A stretch of 64,000 nt of DNA from positions 23,101 through 87,100 of the forward strand of contig NZ_ASXG01000039.1 in assembly GCF_000411975.1 (NCBI RefSeq), in the 5' to 3' direction. Shown here in pieces: positions 1 to 7,923 of this stretch. How positions within the stretch are numbered: the first letter of the stretch is position 1; every line of letters begins with the position of its first letter. The stretch is from Amycolatopsis orientalis DSM 43388 (lineage in GTDB: Bacteria > Actinomycetota > Actinomycetes > Mycobacteriales > Pseudonocardiaceae). The notes beneath the pieces were generated by a model. It was given only the letters and a program-made list of their open reading frames with translations, made no database searches and was not told the DNA's origin. The translations under genes and the position numbers were made by a program.

Positions 1-570
1 GAGGACGAACCGGTCGGCTTCTGGGGCGAGGTCGGCATCGACCCGATCAAGATCGTCACTTCCGGCGCGGAGTACTACACGCTGCGCTGCTACCTCGACG
101 ACAAGCCGGTGTTCCTCGGCAGCGAGGGCGAGATCGACGTGTTCAGCTCGCCGAAGGCGCTGCTCAAGGCGATCAAGGCGGGCGACGAACTCGCCGACAC
201 CGACCTCGCCGGGGTGTCCACTTGGGACGAGGTGCGCGAGAAGGCGGCGGCCGGCGAGCTGGAGATCGAGGTCGACCAGGACAACACCTACGTGTTCCCC
301 GGCCTCGACGAGGACATCGCCGAGGGCCCGGAGTCGATCGACCCGACCCAGCTGGAGCTGGCCGTCGAGCTGATCACCGACGCGGCCGAATGGGCGGGCG
401 ACGACACCGTCGAAACCGCGCTGGCGGGCGACGAAAGCCTCGGCTGGCTGGTGTCGTTCGTGCTGCGGCCGGACCCGAGCCGGCTCGAGCCGAGCGCTCC
501 GTTCGACGCCGAACAGAGCGCCTGGCGCAAGCTGGTTGAGGACTTCGAGAACCGCCTCACGGTGGTCTGA
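1..570 (+). CDS. Conserved hypothetical acidic protein, 3' part only
   Basis: The frame is open from base 1, so the gene starts upstream of the window; 189 codons are visible, ending in TGA at 570. The product is acidic (many D/E) and mostly soluble-looking, with no signal peptide or membrane segment in the visible part. I recognise no enzyme motif. It begins with a stretch on GFWGEVGIDPIKI and YYTLRCYLDDKPVFLG, which reads like a compact beta-rich domain. Codon third positions are almost all G/C, supporting real coding. It converges on the SDR-like gene with only 5 bp between stop codons and no visible terminator. Function unknown. Confidence 0.8.
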   Translation, partial: EDEPVGFWGEVGIDPIKIVTSGAEYYTLRCYLDDKPVFLGSEGEIDVFSSPKALLKAIKAGDELADTDLAGVSTWDEVREKAAAGELEIEVDQDNTYVFPGLDEDIAEGPESIDPTQLELAVELITDAAEWAGDDTVETALAGDESLGWLVSFVLRPDPSRLEPSAPFDAEQSAWRKLVEDFENRLTVV

Positions 571-575
571 ACCTT

Positions 576-1280
576 CTAGAGCGCGTCGAACACGCTCTCG
601 GCCGGGGCCCCGGCGGAGAACATCTTCCAGGCGGCGCCGGCGATCGCATCCGGATTCAGGGTGCGGCCGCCGGCGTCGCCGTATTTTTCCCGCTGGGCAA
701 CGACCATCCGGTGGATGTCGCCGCGTTCGATCAGGCCGCCGATGATGAGGCTGCCCGCGTACACGCCGGTCCCGGCCAGCCCCTCGTGCAGTGTCCGGGC
801 GTAGTTCCGCAGCGCCGCCGACGACACCGCGAGCGCGCCGAGCGCGGGCATCGGCCGCACCGCGCTGAGCCCGCCGGCGAACAAGAACCCGCCGCGCCCC
901 CGTGACAGCATGCCCGGCAGCAGCTTGCCGACGACTTCCACCGCGGGGTAGACCCAGCTCATCGCCTTCTGGACGGCATCGACGGTCGCCTCGGCGATGT
1001 CCGCGGGCATGCTGTCCGGCTCGATCGCGGCCGGGCCGTAGTAGGCGACGTCGATGGCACCGAACCGGTCGGCGATTTCGTCGAGTGTCGCTCCGATCCC
1101 GTTCCGGACGTCTCCCACGAACGCTTCCGCGTTTTCGAGTTCGGCCAGATAGGCCGGATGCCGCTCAGCGGTGCGCGAAACGAGCGCGACGCGGTACCCC
1201 TCGTCGGCGAACCGGCGGGCCATCGACATCCCGAGTCCGGGTCCGACGCCGAGTACGACAGCGGTCGGGCGAGTGGTCAT
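576..1280 (-). CDS. SDR-family (Rossmann) protein, probably lacking the usual catalytic Tyr-Lys pair
   Basis: A 234-aa protein starting MTTRPTAVVLGVGPGLGMS. The N-terminal glycine-rich GxGPGLG turn followed by an alpha helix and a basic residue (VSRTAER) is the dinucleotide-binding signature of short-chain dehydrogenases/reductases. In place of the canonical YxxxK ahead of the AALR helix, the sequence reads LAVSS-AALR, so both catalytic residues seem substituted. It may therefore be a non-catalytic or atypical SDR. It is divergent from a TetR regulator (ATG at 1383) across a 102-bp region holding two operator-like repeats, so it is the probable target of that repressor. Length is normal for the family. 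Substrate unknown. Confidence 0.85.
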   Translation of the reverse strand: MTTRPTAVVLGVGPGLGMSMARRFADEGYRVALVSRTAERHPAYLAELENAEAFVGDVRNGIGATLDEIADRFGAIDVAYYGPAAIEPDSMPADIAEATVDAVQKAMSWVYPAVEVVGKLLPGMLSRGRGGFLFAGGLSAVRPMPALGALAVSSAALRNYARTLHEGLAGTGVYAGSLIIGGLIERGDIHRMVVAQREKYGDAGGRTLNPDAIAGAAWKMFSAGAPAESVFDAL

Positions 1281-1307
1281 GGCTGGCTTCCCTTCCCCAG
1301 AAGTAAA

Positions 1308-1376
1308 TCGAGGGTACCCTCGACTTCGTTCGCCAAGCTACCACAAAACCCGAGGGTGCCCTCGACTTTGTACGAT
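1308..1376. promoter_or_regulatory. Double TetR-type operator overlapping a leaderless promoter
   Basis: A perfect 16-bp palindrome TCGAGGGTACCCTCGA lies at 1308-1323. A near-identical copy, CGAGGGTGCCCTCG, lies at 1351-1364, 43 bp from the first (about four helical turns). A TACGAT -10 box at 1371-1376 is followed by 6 nt and then the ATG of the TetR gene, so the second copy falls in the -35/-10 spacer. Such sites in a divergent SDR/tetR region are typical for autoregulating TetR proteins. Operator function is inferred. Confidence 0.7.
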
Positions 1377-1382
1377 GGGCCC

Positions 1383-1940
1383 ATGGCCACCGGATCGAAG
1401 CCGTTGCGCGCGGACGCCGCCCGCAACCGCGACAAGCTGCTGGCCGCCGCGACGCGGGCGTTCGGCGAGCAGGGCCTCGACGCACCCCTCGAGCAGATCG
1501 CCCGCAGCGCCGGAGTCAGCATCGGCACGCTGTACGCGCACTTCCCGACCCGGGAAGCCTTTGTCGACGCGATCCTGCCCGCACAATTAGCCGCGTTGGA
1601 CGAGCTCGCGACAAAGGCGCTGGCGGAGCCGGACCCGTGGCAGGGCTTCACCGGTTTCCTTGACGGACTGTTCGCCTTGCAGGCCAAGGACCACGGCCTC
1701 AGCGACGCCCTCGCCCGGCGGCTGCCGCTGAGTCCTGCCGTCCTTGAGGCGTGCCGCACCGGTTTCGCGCATGCCGGACGGATCATCGACCGGGCAAAGG
1801 AATCCGGTCGGCTGCGGGCGGATTTCGAACCAGCGGATCTCGCTCCGCTGGTTTCCGCGATGTCGCAGCTGATCCATGAACCGGCGGAAACCTGGCGGCG
1901 GCATTTGGCGTTCTTTCTCGACGGGCTCAAGGTCTCGTGA
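1383..1940 (+). CDS. TetR/AcrR family transcriptional repressor
   Basis: A 185-aa protein. Residues about 10-60 form the TetR DNA-binding domain: a helix with NRDKLLAAATRAFGE, then LEQIARSAGVSIGTLYAHF, the classic HTH ending in tLY-HF. The rest is an alpha-helical ligand-binding/dimer domain with no recognisable ligand signature. I chose the ATG at 1383 although the frame is open upstream, because the HTH begins at the normal distance and a TACGAT -10 box lies exactly 6 nt before it, implying a leaderless transcript. Two palindromes upstream are likely its operators, controlling itself and the divergent SDR-like gene. Confidence 0.88.
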   Translation: MATGSKPLRADAARNRDKLLAAATRAFGEQGLDAPLEQIARSAGVSIGTLYAHFPTREAFVDAILPAQLAALDELATKALAEPDPWQGFTGFLDGLFALQAKDHGLSDALARRLPLSPAVLEACRTGFAHAGRIIDRAKESGRLRADFEPADLAPLVSAMSQLIHEPAETWRRHLAFFLDGLKVS

Positions 1941-1976
1941 GTGGCAATCCCGGTTCTAACCGGAATTGCCACTCAC
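1937..1976. terminator. Shared bidirectional terminator hairpin
   Basis: GTGAGTGGCAAT (1937-1948) pairs with ATTGCCACTCAC (1965-1976), and an inner CCGGTT/AACCGG extends the stem. It lies between the convergent tetR and MFS genes and contains both of their stop codons (TGA at 1938-1940, and the complement of TCA at 1973-1975). There is no long T-tract. Confidence 0.65.
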
Positions 1977-3190
1977 GTCCCCTGCTCCTCCCGGCTGTCC
2001 GCGCGCACCGGAACCAAACCTATGGCCAGCAGCGGGAAAATCGCCGCCACGCAATACGCCAGCGCATACCGGCTGTCGCCGATCACCAAGCCCAGCAACG
2101 GCGGCGTCGCCGACGCGGCGATGTTCTGCGCGGTGTTCTGCGTCCCCATCGCCCGCCCGGACCACGCGACCCCGGCCAGTTCCGCCGACGCGGTGAAGCC
2201 AAGACCGTTGTCCGCCACCGTGATCACCGCCGCCAGCACCAGCGCGGCGAGCACCAGCCACAGCCACGTCGCGTCCCCGAGCGCGACCAGCAGCATCACG
2301 ACCGCGCTCGCGACGGCGAGCTGCCGCATCGGCCGCAACCGGCTGCCGACCCGGTCCGACCAATACCCGGACGCCAGCCGGCCGAGCGCGCCGAGCACCT
2401 GAGCCACCGCGACGAACACGCCGGCCTGCGCGGCGGTCCACTGATGCTGCGACACCAGGTACACCGGCGCGAAGGCGGACACCGCGAACTGCGGCACCAC
2501 CAGCAGCGCGCTCGCCCCGTGCACTCGCCACAGCCACGGCTTGCGGTACGGCGACGGCGGCCGCTCCCCCTTCGCCGCGCGAGGCGGCCGCGGCGGGTCG
2601 ACGACGAACACGGCGACCAGCAGCGCCACGCCGACCGCGAGCACCGCCGGCAGCAGCATGGCCGCCTGGAACCCCCACTGCGCGGCCAGCGGCGGCAGCC
2701 CGAGCGCGGCCACTCCGACTCCCAGCGGCTGCGCCGTCTGCCGGATCCCCATCGCGACGCCGCGCTCCGATTTCGCGAACCAGCCCATCACGACCCGGCC
2801 GCTCGCCGCGTTCACCGAAGCCGTGCACGCACCGGCTACGAGAAACACCCCAAAGAGAAGTCCGACCGGGTGGTGCCACAGGGCGGCGTACACGAGGAGT
2901 AACCCCGATACGCCCAGGCCCAGCGCCATGATGAGGCGCTCGCCGTAACGGTCCGCAGCCGCACCCCAGGCGATGAGCGTCAGCAGCAGACCGATGCTCG
3001 GCGCCGCGACGACCGTTCCCGCCTGTGCCAGCGTCAACTGGTCGGCCTCGCGCATCGCGGGCACGAGAAACGGCAACCCGTAAAGGAACGAGCAGCTGGC
3101 GGTCTGCGCGGCGAGGCCGAGCGCGAGGATCAGCCACCGTCGCGAACTGCCCTTCTGCCGCACCTGCTCCCCCGCCTCGACCTGCGTCAT
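1973..3190 (-). CDS. MFS transporter (12-TM permease)
   Basis: A 405-aa hydrophobic protein beginning MTQVEAGEQVRQKG and then a first membrane helix (WLILALGLAAQTASCSFLYG). Length, repeated hydrophobic segments and the loop motif RYGERL after TM2 fit the major facilitator superfamily. A GTG three codons further upstream (3199) is possible. The stop codon sits inside the hairpin shared with tetR. Upstream is an AT-richer 100-bp stretch that is probably the promoter. Substrate cannot be read from the sequence; the NarK/OFA-like topology is a loose impression only. Confidence 0.85.
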   Translation of the reverse strand: MTQVEAGEQVRQKGSSRRWLILALGLAAQTASCSFLYGLPFLVPAMREADQLTLAQAGTVVAAPSIGLLLTLIAWGAAADRYGERLIMALGLGVSGLLLVYAALWHHPVGLLFGVFLVAGACTASVNAASGRVVMGWFAKSERGVAMGIRQTAQPLGVGVAALGLPPLAAQWGFQAAMLLPAVLAVGVALLVAVFVVDPPRPPRAAKGERPPSPYRKPWLWRVHGASALLVVPQFAVSAFAPVYLVSQHQWTAAQAGVFVAVAQVLGALGRLASGYWSDRVGSRLRPMRQLAVASAVVMLLVALGDATWLWLVLAALVLAAVITVADNGLGFTASAELAGVAWSGRAMGTQNTAQNIAASATPPLLGLVIGDSRYALAYCVAAIFPLLAIGLVPVRADSREEQGT

Positions 3191-3300
3191 TCCGCCCACC
3201 GTCTCAATACTTGAGAAAATCTTCTTACATAGTGAACGATAGTTGGCATGGCTAACGAACGCAACCGGCTTTCCGCGGCGGTCGCGTACGTAGCCGGGAT

Positions 3301-4392
3301 TCAGCCGAGTGCCGCGTACCCGGGTTTGACGACCTTCTCGATCAGCTCGAGCCGCTCGTCGAAATCGAGGAACGCGGATTTCATCGCGTTGATCGTGAAC
3401 CAGCGGAAGTCGTCGAGACCGAAGCCGAACGTCTCGGCCAGCGCGGCGAATTCACTGGTCATCGTGCAGCCGCTCATCAGCCGGTTGTCGGTGTTGACCG
3501 TGACGCGGAAGCGCAGCCGGGCGAGCAGCCCGATGGGATGTTCGGCCAGCGACGGGACGGTTCCGGTCTGGACGTTCGACGAGGGGCAGATTTCCAGCGG
3601 GATCCGCCGGTCGCGGACGTAGGCGGCCAACCGTCCAAGATGGACATTTCCGTCGGCGCCGGTGCTGATGTCGTCGATGATCCGCACGCCGTGCCCGAGC
3701 CGTTCCGCGCCGCAGTACTGGATTGCCTCGCCGATCGACGGAAGCCCGAACGCTTCGCCGGCATGAATGGTGAAGTGCGCATTGTTCCGGCGCAAATAGT
3801 CGAATGCGTCCAGATTGCGGGTAGGCGGAAATCCTTCCTCCGGTCCGGCGATGTCGAATCCGGCCACCCCGGCGTCGCGGTAGCGCACCGCCAGTTCGGC
3901 GATCTCGAGCGCGCGGGCGTGCTGGCGCATCCCGCACAACAGCGTCCGCACCCGGATCCGGCCGCCGCCCGCGGCTACCCTCCGCGTTCCCTCGGCGAAG
4001 CCCGCTTGGACCGCCTCGACCACTGCATCGAGTGACAGCCCGCGTTCCACGAACAGCTCCGGCGCGTACCGCAGCTCGGCGTAGACCACCCCGTCCGCGG
4101 CCAGGTCTTCGACCGCTTCCGCGGCAACCCTGACCAGCGCTTCCTCCGTTTGCATCACGCCACACGTGTGGGCGAACGTTTCGAGGTAGGACACCAGCGA
4201 ACCGGAGTCCGCCGCGGCGCGGAACCAGCGGCCCAGCTCGTCCGGATCCGTCGCGGGAAGGTCCCGGTAGCCGAGACTCTCGGCGAGTTCGGCGACCGTG
4301 CCCGGCCGCAAACCTCCGTCGAGGTGGTCGTGGAGCAGGACCTTGGGGGCGCGGCGCAGGATCTCCGCGCTCAGCGGGGTTACGTCCGACAT
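3301..4392 (-). CDS. add: Adenosine deaminase
   Basis: A 363-aa enzyme hydrolysing adenosine/deoxyadenosine to inosine/deoxyinosine. Visible family motifs: the HDH metal pair near residues 21-23 (LLHDHLDGG), the HAGE catalytic segment near 210, ERLGHGVRI near 230, ICPSSN, and NTDN near 300 in place of the common NTDD. Length is normal. A TACCGT box ends 6 nt before the ATG, suggesting a leaderless mRNA. It lies just before the pyrimidine/nucleoside uptake operon, and in Streptomyces add is also close to deoA/cdd. Paralogues acting on other purines exist, so strict adenosine specificity is inferred from family. Confidence 0.92.
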   Translation of the reverse strand: MSDVTPLSAEILRRAPKVLLHDHLDGGLRPGTVAELAESLGYRDLPATDPDELGRWFRAAADSGSLVSYLETFAHTCGVMQTEEALVRVAAEAVEDLAADGVVYAELRYAPELFVERGLSLDAVVEAVQAGFAEGTRRVAAGGGRIRVRTLLCGMRQHARALEIAELAVRYRDAGVAGFDIAGPEEGFPPTRNLDAFDYLRRNNAHFTIHAGEAFGLPSIGEAIQYCGAERLGHGVRIIDDISTGADGNVHLGRLAAYVRDRRIPLEICPSSNVQTGTVPSLAEHPIGLLARLRFRVTVNTDNRLMSGCTMTSEFAALAETFGFGLDDFRWFTINAMKSAFLDFDERLELIEKVVKPGYAALG

Positions 4393-4603
4393 GCTCCAAC
4401 GGTAGCCTCGCTGTCATTCCCCTACCTGGCCGTAACCGAGCGCACCGGAACAACCCTCTGCTCAGCACTGTGCGCAAGGAATCGGCCATCCGGGTGGCAC
4501 GGGTCTTATCCGCGTTCCCCGGGGGCCATACGCACAGCAATTTTCTTCATCGATAAGCTCGGGTCAGTCCCTTCCATTTTCCCCGCCGACGAAGGACACC
4601 GCA

Positions 4604-5695
4604 GTGACCACTGACAACCACATTGCCGCTCCGTCGTTCGACCGGATGCGCAACATGCTGGTGCGCGCGGCCGAGGTTCGTGAGAGCGAGCAGCAGCAGA
4701 TCTTCGACGCGCTCGACGACATCTACGCCCGGCTCGCGCCGGTGGACTCCCTGGGCGCGGTGCGCAAGCGGCTGTCGGAACTGCCGGACCGGACCGAGGT
4801 CGGGGTGCTGGCGGAACGCCTCGACGAGGCGATGACGCGGCTGGAGTCGCAGGACAACGCGATCGCCGCGCTCACGCACGCGGTGGAGAGCATTGTCGAC
4901 AAGCTGGCGAAGCCCTTCGCCCAGCTCGACGGACGCCTCGACGGCGTGGCGGCGCGGTTCGAGGGCGTCGCGGGCCGGATGGACGGGCTCGAGGACAAGC
5001 TGCAGAACATCCACCGCCGCCTCGACGAGCTGGGCGGGCACCTGGACAAGCAGGACGCGAAGCTCGAATCGCTGCCGCAGACGACGCAGGGCCCGATCCG
5101 CGACCGGATCGAGATGACCGAGACGTCGCTGCGCGAGCGGATCGAGACCACCGACCAGGAACTGCGCTCGCGCGTGGACGAACTGGACCGCGCGACGAAG
5201 GAACGCATCGCCACCGCGACCGACGCGCTGAAGAGCGCGGTCTCCGACACCGGCGAGATGATCGACCCGGCCGCCCGTCTCGACGCGGTGAGCACGAAAC
5301 TCGAAACGATCACCCAGCGTCTCGACGACCTGTCCAGCCGCATCGACAAGGTCGAGGACGACGTCACCGGCCGCATCGGCGACCTGGACGGCTCGGTCCG
5401 CAGCGGCCTGTCGAAGGTCGAAGGCACGCTGTCGAAGCAGCCGGACACCGACGCGGTCGACTCGCTGGTGCGCCGCAGCAACGACGAATCGGTGCGCCGC
5501 ATCGGCGGCCAGCTGGACGAGGCGATGGCGACCTTCGCGGAACTCATGCTGGGCGGCGGGCCCGCGGTGCAGCAGATCGCCCCGCCCCCGCCCGCCCCGC
5601 GGCAGCCGCGCCGCAGCTCGCGCAACGGTCGGTCGCCGAAGGCCGCCGACGCCAAGGCGAAGACCGGCGGGGACGCCGACGAGTCGACTGAATGA
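4604..5695 (+). CDS. Long coiled-coil protein of unknown function
   Basis: A 363-aa protein with a GTG start 7 nt after AAGGAC. Residues 1-50 are compact (FDRMRNMLVRAAEVRESEQQQIFDALDDIYARL). About residues 60-300 show continuous heptad-like patterns rich in L/I, E, R and D (for example LEDKLQNIHRRLDELGGHL and ITQRLDDLSSRIDKVED), predicting extended coiled coils. The C-terminus is a Pro/Ala-rich basic tail with GRSPKAADAKAKTGG. There is no membrane segment or signal peptide. It could be a cytoskeletal, scaffold or phage-shock-like protein, but no named family is recognised. It is a single-gene unit with a terminator just downstream. Confidence 0.8.
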   Translation: MTTDNHIAAPSFDRMRNMLVRAAEVRESEQQQIFDALDDIYARLAPVDSLGAVRKRLSELPDRTEVGVLAERLDEAMTRLESQDNAIAALTHAVESIVDKLAKPFAQLDGRLDGVAARFEGVAGRMDGLEDKLQNIHRRLDELGGHLDKQDAKLESLPQTTQGPIRDRIEMTETSLRERIETTDQELRSRVDELDRATKERIATATDALKSAVSDTGEMIDPAARLDAVSTKLETITQRLDDLSSRIDKVEDDVTGRIGDLDGSVRSGLSKVEGTLSKQPDTDAVDSLVRRSNDESVRRIGGQLDEAMATFAELMLGGGPAVQQIAPPPPAPRQPRRSSRNGRSPKAADAKAKTGGDADESTE

Positions 5696-5705
5696 GCTGA
5701 ATGAC

Positions 5706-5742
5706 CGAAGCCCCCGCCCAGAGATTCTGGACGGGGGCTTCG
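5706..5742 (+). terminator. Intrinsic terminator-like hairpin after the coiled-coil gene
   Basis: A 17-nt arm (CGAAGCCCCCGCCCAGA, 5706-5722) pairs, with one mismatch, with 5726-5742 and starts 11 nt after the stop. There is no T-tract, as is common in actinomycetes. The same left arm recurs exactly at 6174-6190. Confidence 0.7.
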
Positions 5743-6173
5743 TCGTTCCAAGGCCCGGGCGGCACTTCACCTCACGGCCAGCGAACACCATCCGAAGCCT
5801 GCCGCTCGCACCGCGGCCAGGCCTTCGAGAGGACCGACAGCTCACGACATCACCGGACGGGAAAGTGCTGGATAAACCCGAAGCTCCGCCACAAGCCCGG
5901 GCGGAGCTTCGCCGATTCACAGTCGCGGGCGGCATCCACCGCGCGCGGCAGCCGGTCCGCGAGCACCCCGCCGAAAAGCAATCCCCTACCGCACGGCCTC
6001 CCAGTGCGGCGCGCCTCCGCTTCCGAGCCGACGCCCACCCCCGCCCTCCTCTGGGGGGCTGCCCATGCCCATTCTACCGGCGTGACCCGACGAAACCGGC
6101 GCTCAGAGCGTGCAGAGGCCGACTACTCCACAACCGGCGGCGAGTGTGGACAACCTGGTCTGGCAAGCAATAA
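5743..6173. other. Non-coding intergenic stretch with one internal hairpin
   Basis: About 430 bp with no ORF of good codon usage on either strand. It contains another strong hairpin (GAAGCTCCGCC at 5880-5890 pairing with GGCGGAGCTTC at 5900-5910). No tRNA or other RNA gene is recognisable. The region lies between two copies of the same terminator arm. Confidence 0.6.
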
Positions 6174-6208
6174 CGAAGCCCCCGCCCAGAACTCTGGACG
6201 GGGGCTTC
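6174..6208 (-). terminator. Terminator hairpin downstream of thymidine phosphorylase
   Basis: Arms 6174-6190 and 6193-6208 form a GC-rich stem 16 bp past the deoA stop on the minus strand. The left arm is identical over 17 nt to that of the terminator at 5706. Confidence 0.7.
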
Positions 6209-6223
6209 TCCGCAGAAGGGCAG

Positions 6224-7537
6224 TCAGGGCCGAACCGTCCCCAGCACGATCCCCGTCGCAGCAGGAGCCTCCGCCCCCACCGAAAACCCGCCCTCCAAAG
6301 CGGCAAGAGCAGCAGGCACCGCGTCGGGAGTGTCCGTGTGCAGTTCCAGCAACGGCTCCCCTGCCACCACCGCATCCCCGGGCTTCGCGTGGCACAAGAT
6401 CCCCGCCGCAGCCTGCACCGGGTCTTCCTTCCGCGCCCGGCCCGCCCCGAGCCGCCAGGCCGCGACGCCGACCGCATAGGCGTCCAGCGAGGTCAGCACC
6501 CCCGAAGCAGGCGCCTCAACCACGTGCACATGAGCAGGACGCGGCAAGGAAGCCGAAGGGTCCCCGCCCTGTGCGGCGATCATCCGGGCCCACACCTCGT
6601 AAGCTTCACCGGACGCCAGCACCTCGGCCGGATCCACGGAAATCCCTGCCAACGCGAGCATTTCCCGAGCCAACGCCACCGTCAACGCGACCACATCCGC
6701 CGGGCCGCCGCCGCGGAGGACCTCGACCGCCTCGGCGACCTCGACCGCGTTCCCGACCGCGCGCCCGAGCGGCGTGCTCATGTCGGTAATCAACGCCGTG
6801 CAGGCCACGCCATGCGCGGTGCCGATGTCCACGAGCGTCCGCGCCAGCAACTGCGCCTCGGGCAAGGTCTTCATGAACGCCCCGGAGCCGGCCTTCACAT
6901 CCAGCACCAGCCCCGAAGCGCCCTCGGCGATCTTCTTGCTCATGATCGAACTGGCGATCAACGGCACCGACTCGACCGTCGACGTGACATCCCGCAGCGC
7001 GTACAGCTTCTTGTCCGCCGGGGCCAACCCCTCGGTCGCCGCGCACACCACCGCGCCGACCGAGTTCAGCTGTGCCGCGATCTCGTCCAAGGACAATGCC
7101 GCGCGCCAGCCGGGGATCGACTCCAGTTTGTCCAGCGTCCCGCCGGTGTGGCCGAGTCCGCGACCGGACAGCTGCGGCACCGCGGCCCCGCACGCGGCGA
7201 CCAGCGGAGCCAGCGGCAAGGTGATCTTGTCACCGACCCCGCCGGTCGAGTGCTTGTCCACAGTCGGGCGCGCGACGTCCAGCGACAGCCGCGAACCCGA
7301 GTCGATCATCGCGCCGGTCCAGCGCGCGATTTCGCCGTCGTCCATGCCCCGCAAGAAAATCGCCATGGCCAGCGCGGCCATCTGCTCTTCCGCGACCACC
7401 CCGCGGGTGTAGGCGTCGACGACCCAGTCGATCTGCTCGTCGCTCAGCCGTCCGCCGTCCCGCTTGGTCCGGATGACGTCCACCGCAACTGGATCTGATG
7501 CCGCCTCCGCGGGAGGAAGTGCGTCGGCAGGCGTCAC
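6224..7537 (-). CDS. deoA: Thymidine (pyrimidine-nucleoside) phosphorylase
   Basis: A 437-aa enzyme performing phosphorolysis of thymidine/deoxyuridine to base plus deoxyribose-1-phosphate. The phosphate-binding signature KHSTGGVGDK lies at residues 95-104, preceded by the helical domain with VIRTKRDGG and followed by SGRGLGHTGGTLDKLESIPG. The C-terminal domain (PVQAAAGI...AGEPLLELHTD) is the usual alpha/beta swivel. I chose the GTG at 7537 because it overlaps the cdd stop as GTGA, giving translational coupling; the frame itself is open further upstream. It is the last gene of the nucleoside uptake/catabolism operon. Confidence 0.93.
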   Translation of the reverse strand: MTPADALPPAEAASDPVAVDVIRTKRDGGRLSDEQIDWVVDAYTRGVVAEEQMAALAMAIFLRGMDDGEIARWTGAMIDSGSRLSLDVARPTVDKHSTGGVGDKITLPLAPLVAACGAAVPQLSGRGLGHTGGTLDKLESIPGWRAALSLDEIAAQLNSVGAVVCAATEGLAPADKKLYALRDVTSTVESVPLIASSIMSKKIAEGASGLVLDVKAGSGAFMKTLPEAQLLARTLVDIGTAHGVACTALITDMSTPLGRAVGNAVEVAEAVEVLRGGGPADVVALTVALAREMLALAGISVDPAEVLASGEAYEVWARMIAAQGGDPSASLPRPAHVHVVEAPASGVLTSLDAYAVGVAAWRLGAGRARKEDPVQAAAGILCHAKPGDAVVAGEPLLELHTDTPDAVPAALAALEGGFSVGAEAPAATGIVLGTVRP

Positions 7538-7923
7538 GGCAGATCCTCCGGCCCGAACGCGTCCGGCAGCACCTCCGACATCGGCAGCACCCCGCGCGGA
7601 GTGTCGACCAGGCAAGAAGAACCGCCGAGTTCGAAAAGAATCTGCCGGCACCGTCCACACGGCATCAACAGTTCACCCGCGCCGCTTCGGCAAGCGACCG
7701 CGACCAACCGGCCGCCGCCGGACAGTCGCAATTGTCCGGCCATTGTGCACTCAGCGCACAAACCCAAGCCGTACGAAGCGTTTTCGACGTTGCACCCGGT
7801 CACCTGCCGCCCATCGTCCACAATGGCCGCCACGCCGACCTGCAATCCCGAATAAGGCGCGTACGCGTGCGAGGCAGCCGCGACCGCAGCCGCGCGCAAC
7901 GTCTCCCAGTCCACTTCGGACAT
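7534..7923 (-). CDS. cdd: Cytidine deaminase
   Basis: A 129-aa homotetrameric-type zinc enzyme converting cytidine/deoxycytidine to uridine/deoxyuridine. Zinc site: C56-A57-E58 (glutamate is the proton shuttle) and P88-C89-G90-R91-C92. The substrate pocket motif GCNVENASYG is present. Its start overlaps the stop of the upstream permease (ATGA at 7923), and its stop overlaps the deoA start, so three proteins are coupled. It feeds deoA with uridine nucleosides. Confidence 0.95.
   Translation of the reverse strand: MSEVDWETLRAAAVAAASHAYAPYSGLQVGVAAIVDDGRQVTGCNVENASYGLGLCAECTMAGQLRLSGGGRLVAVACRSGAGELLMPCGRCRQILFELGGSSCLVDTPRGVLPMSEVLPDAFGPEDLP

Noticed and set aside
5850..6038. A 62-codon minus-strand frame between the two similar terminators
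   Set aside because: No start signal or bias; it overlaps a hairpin.
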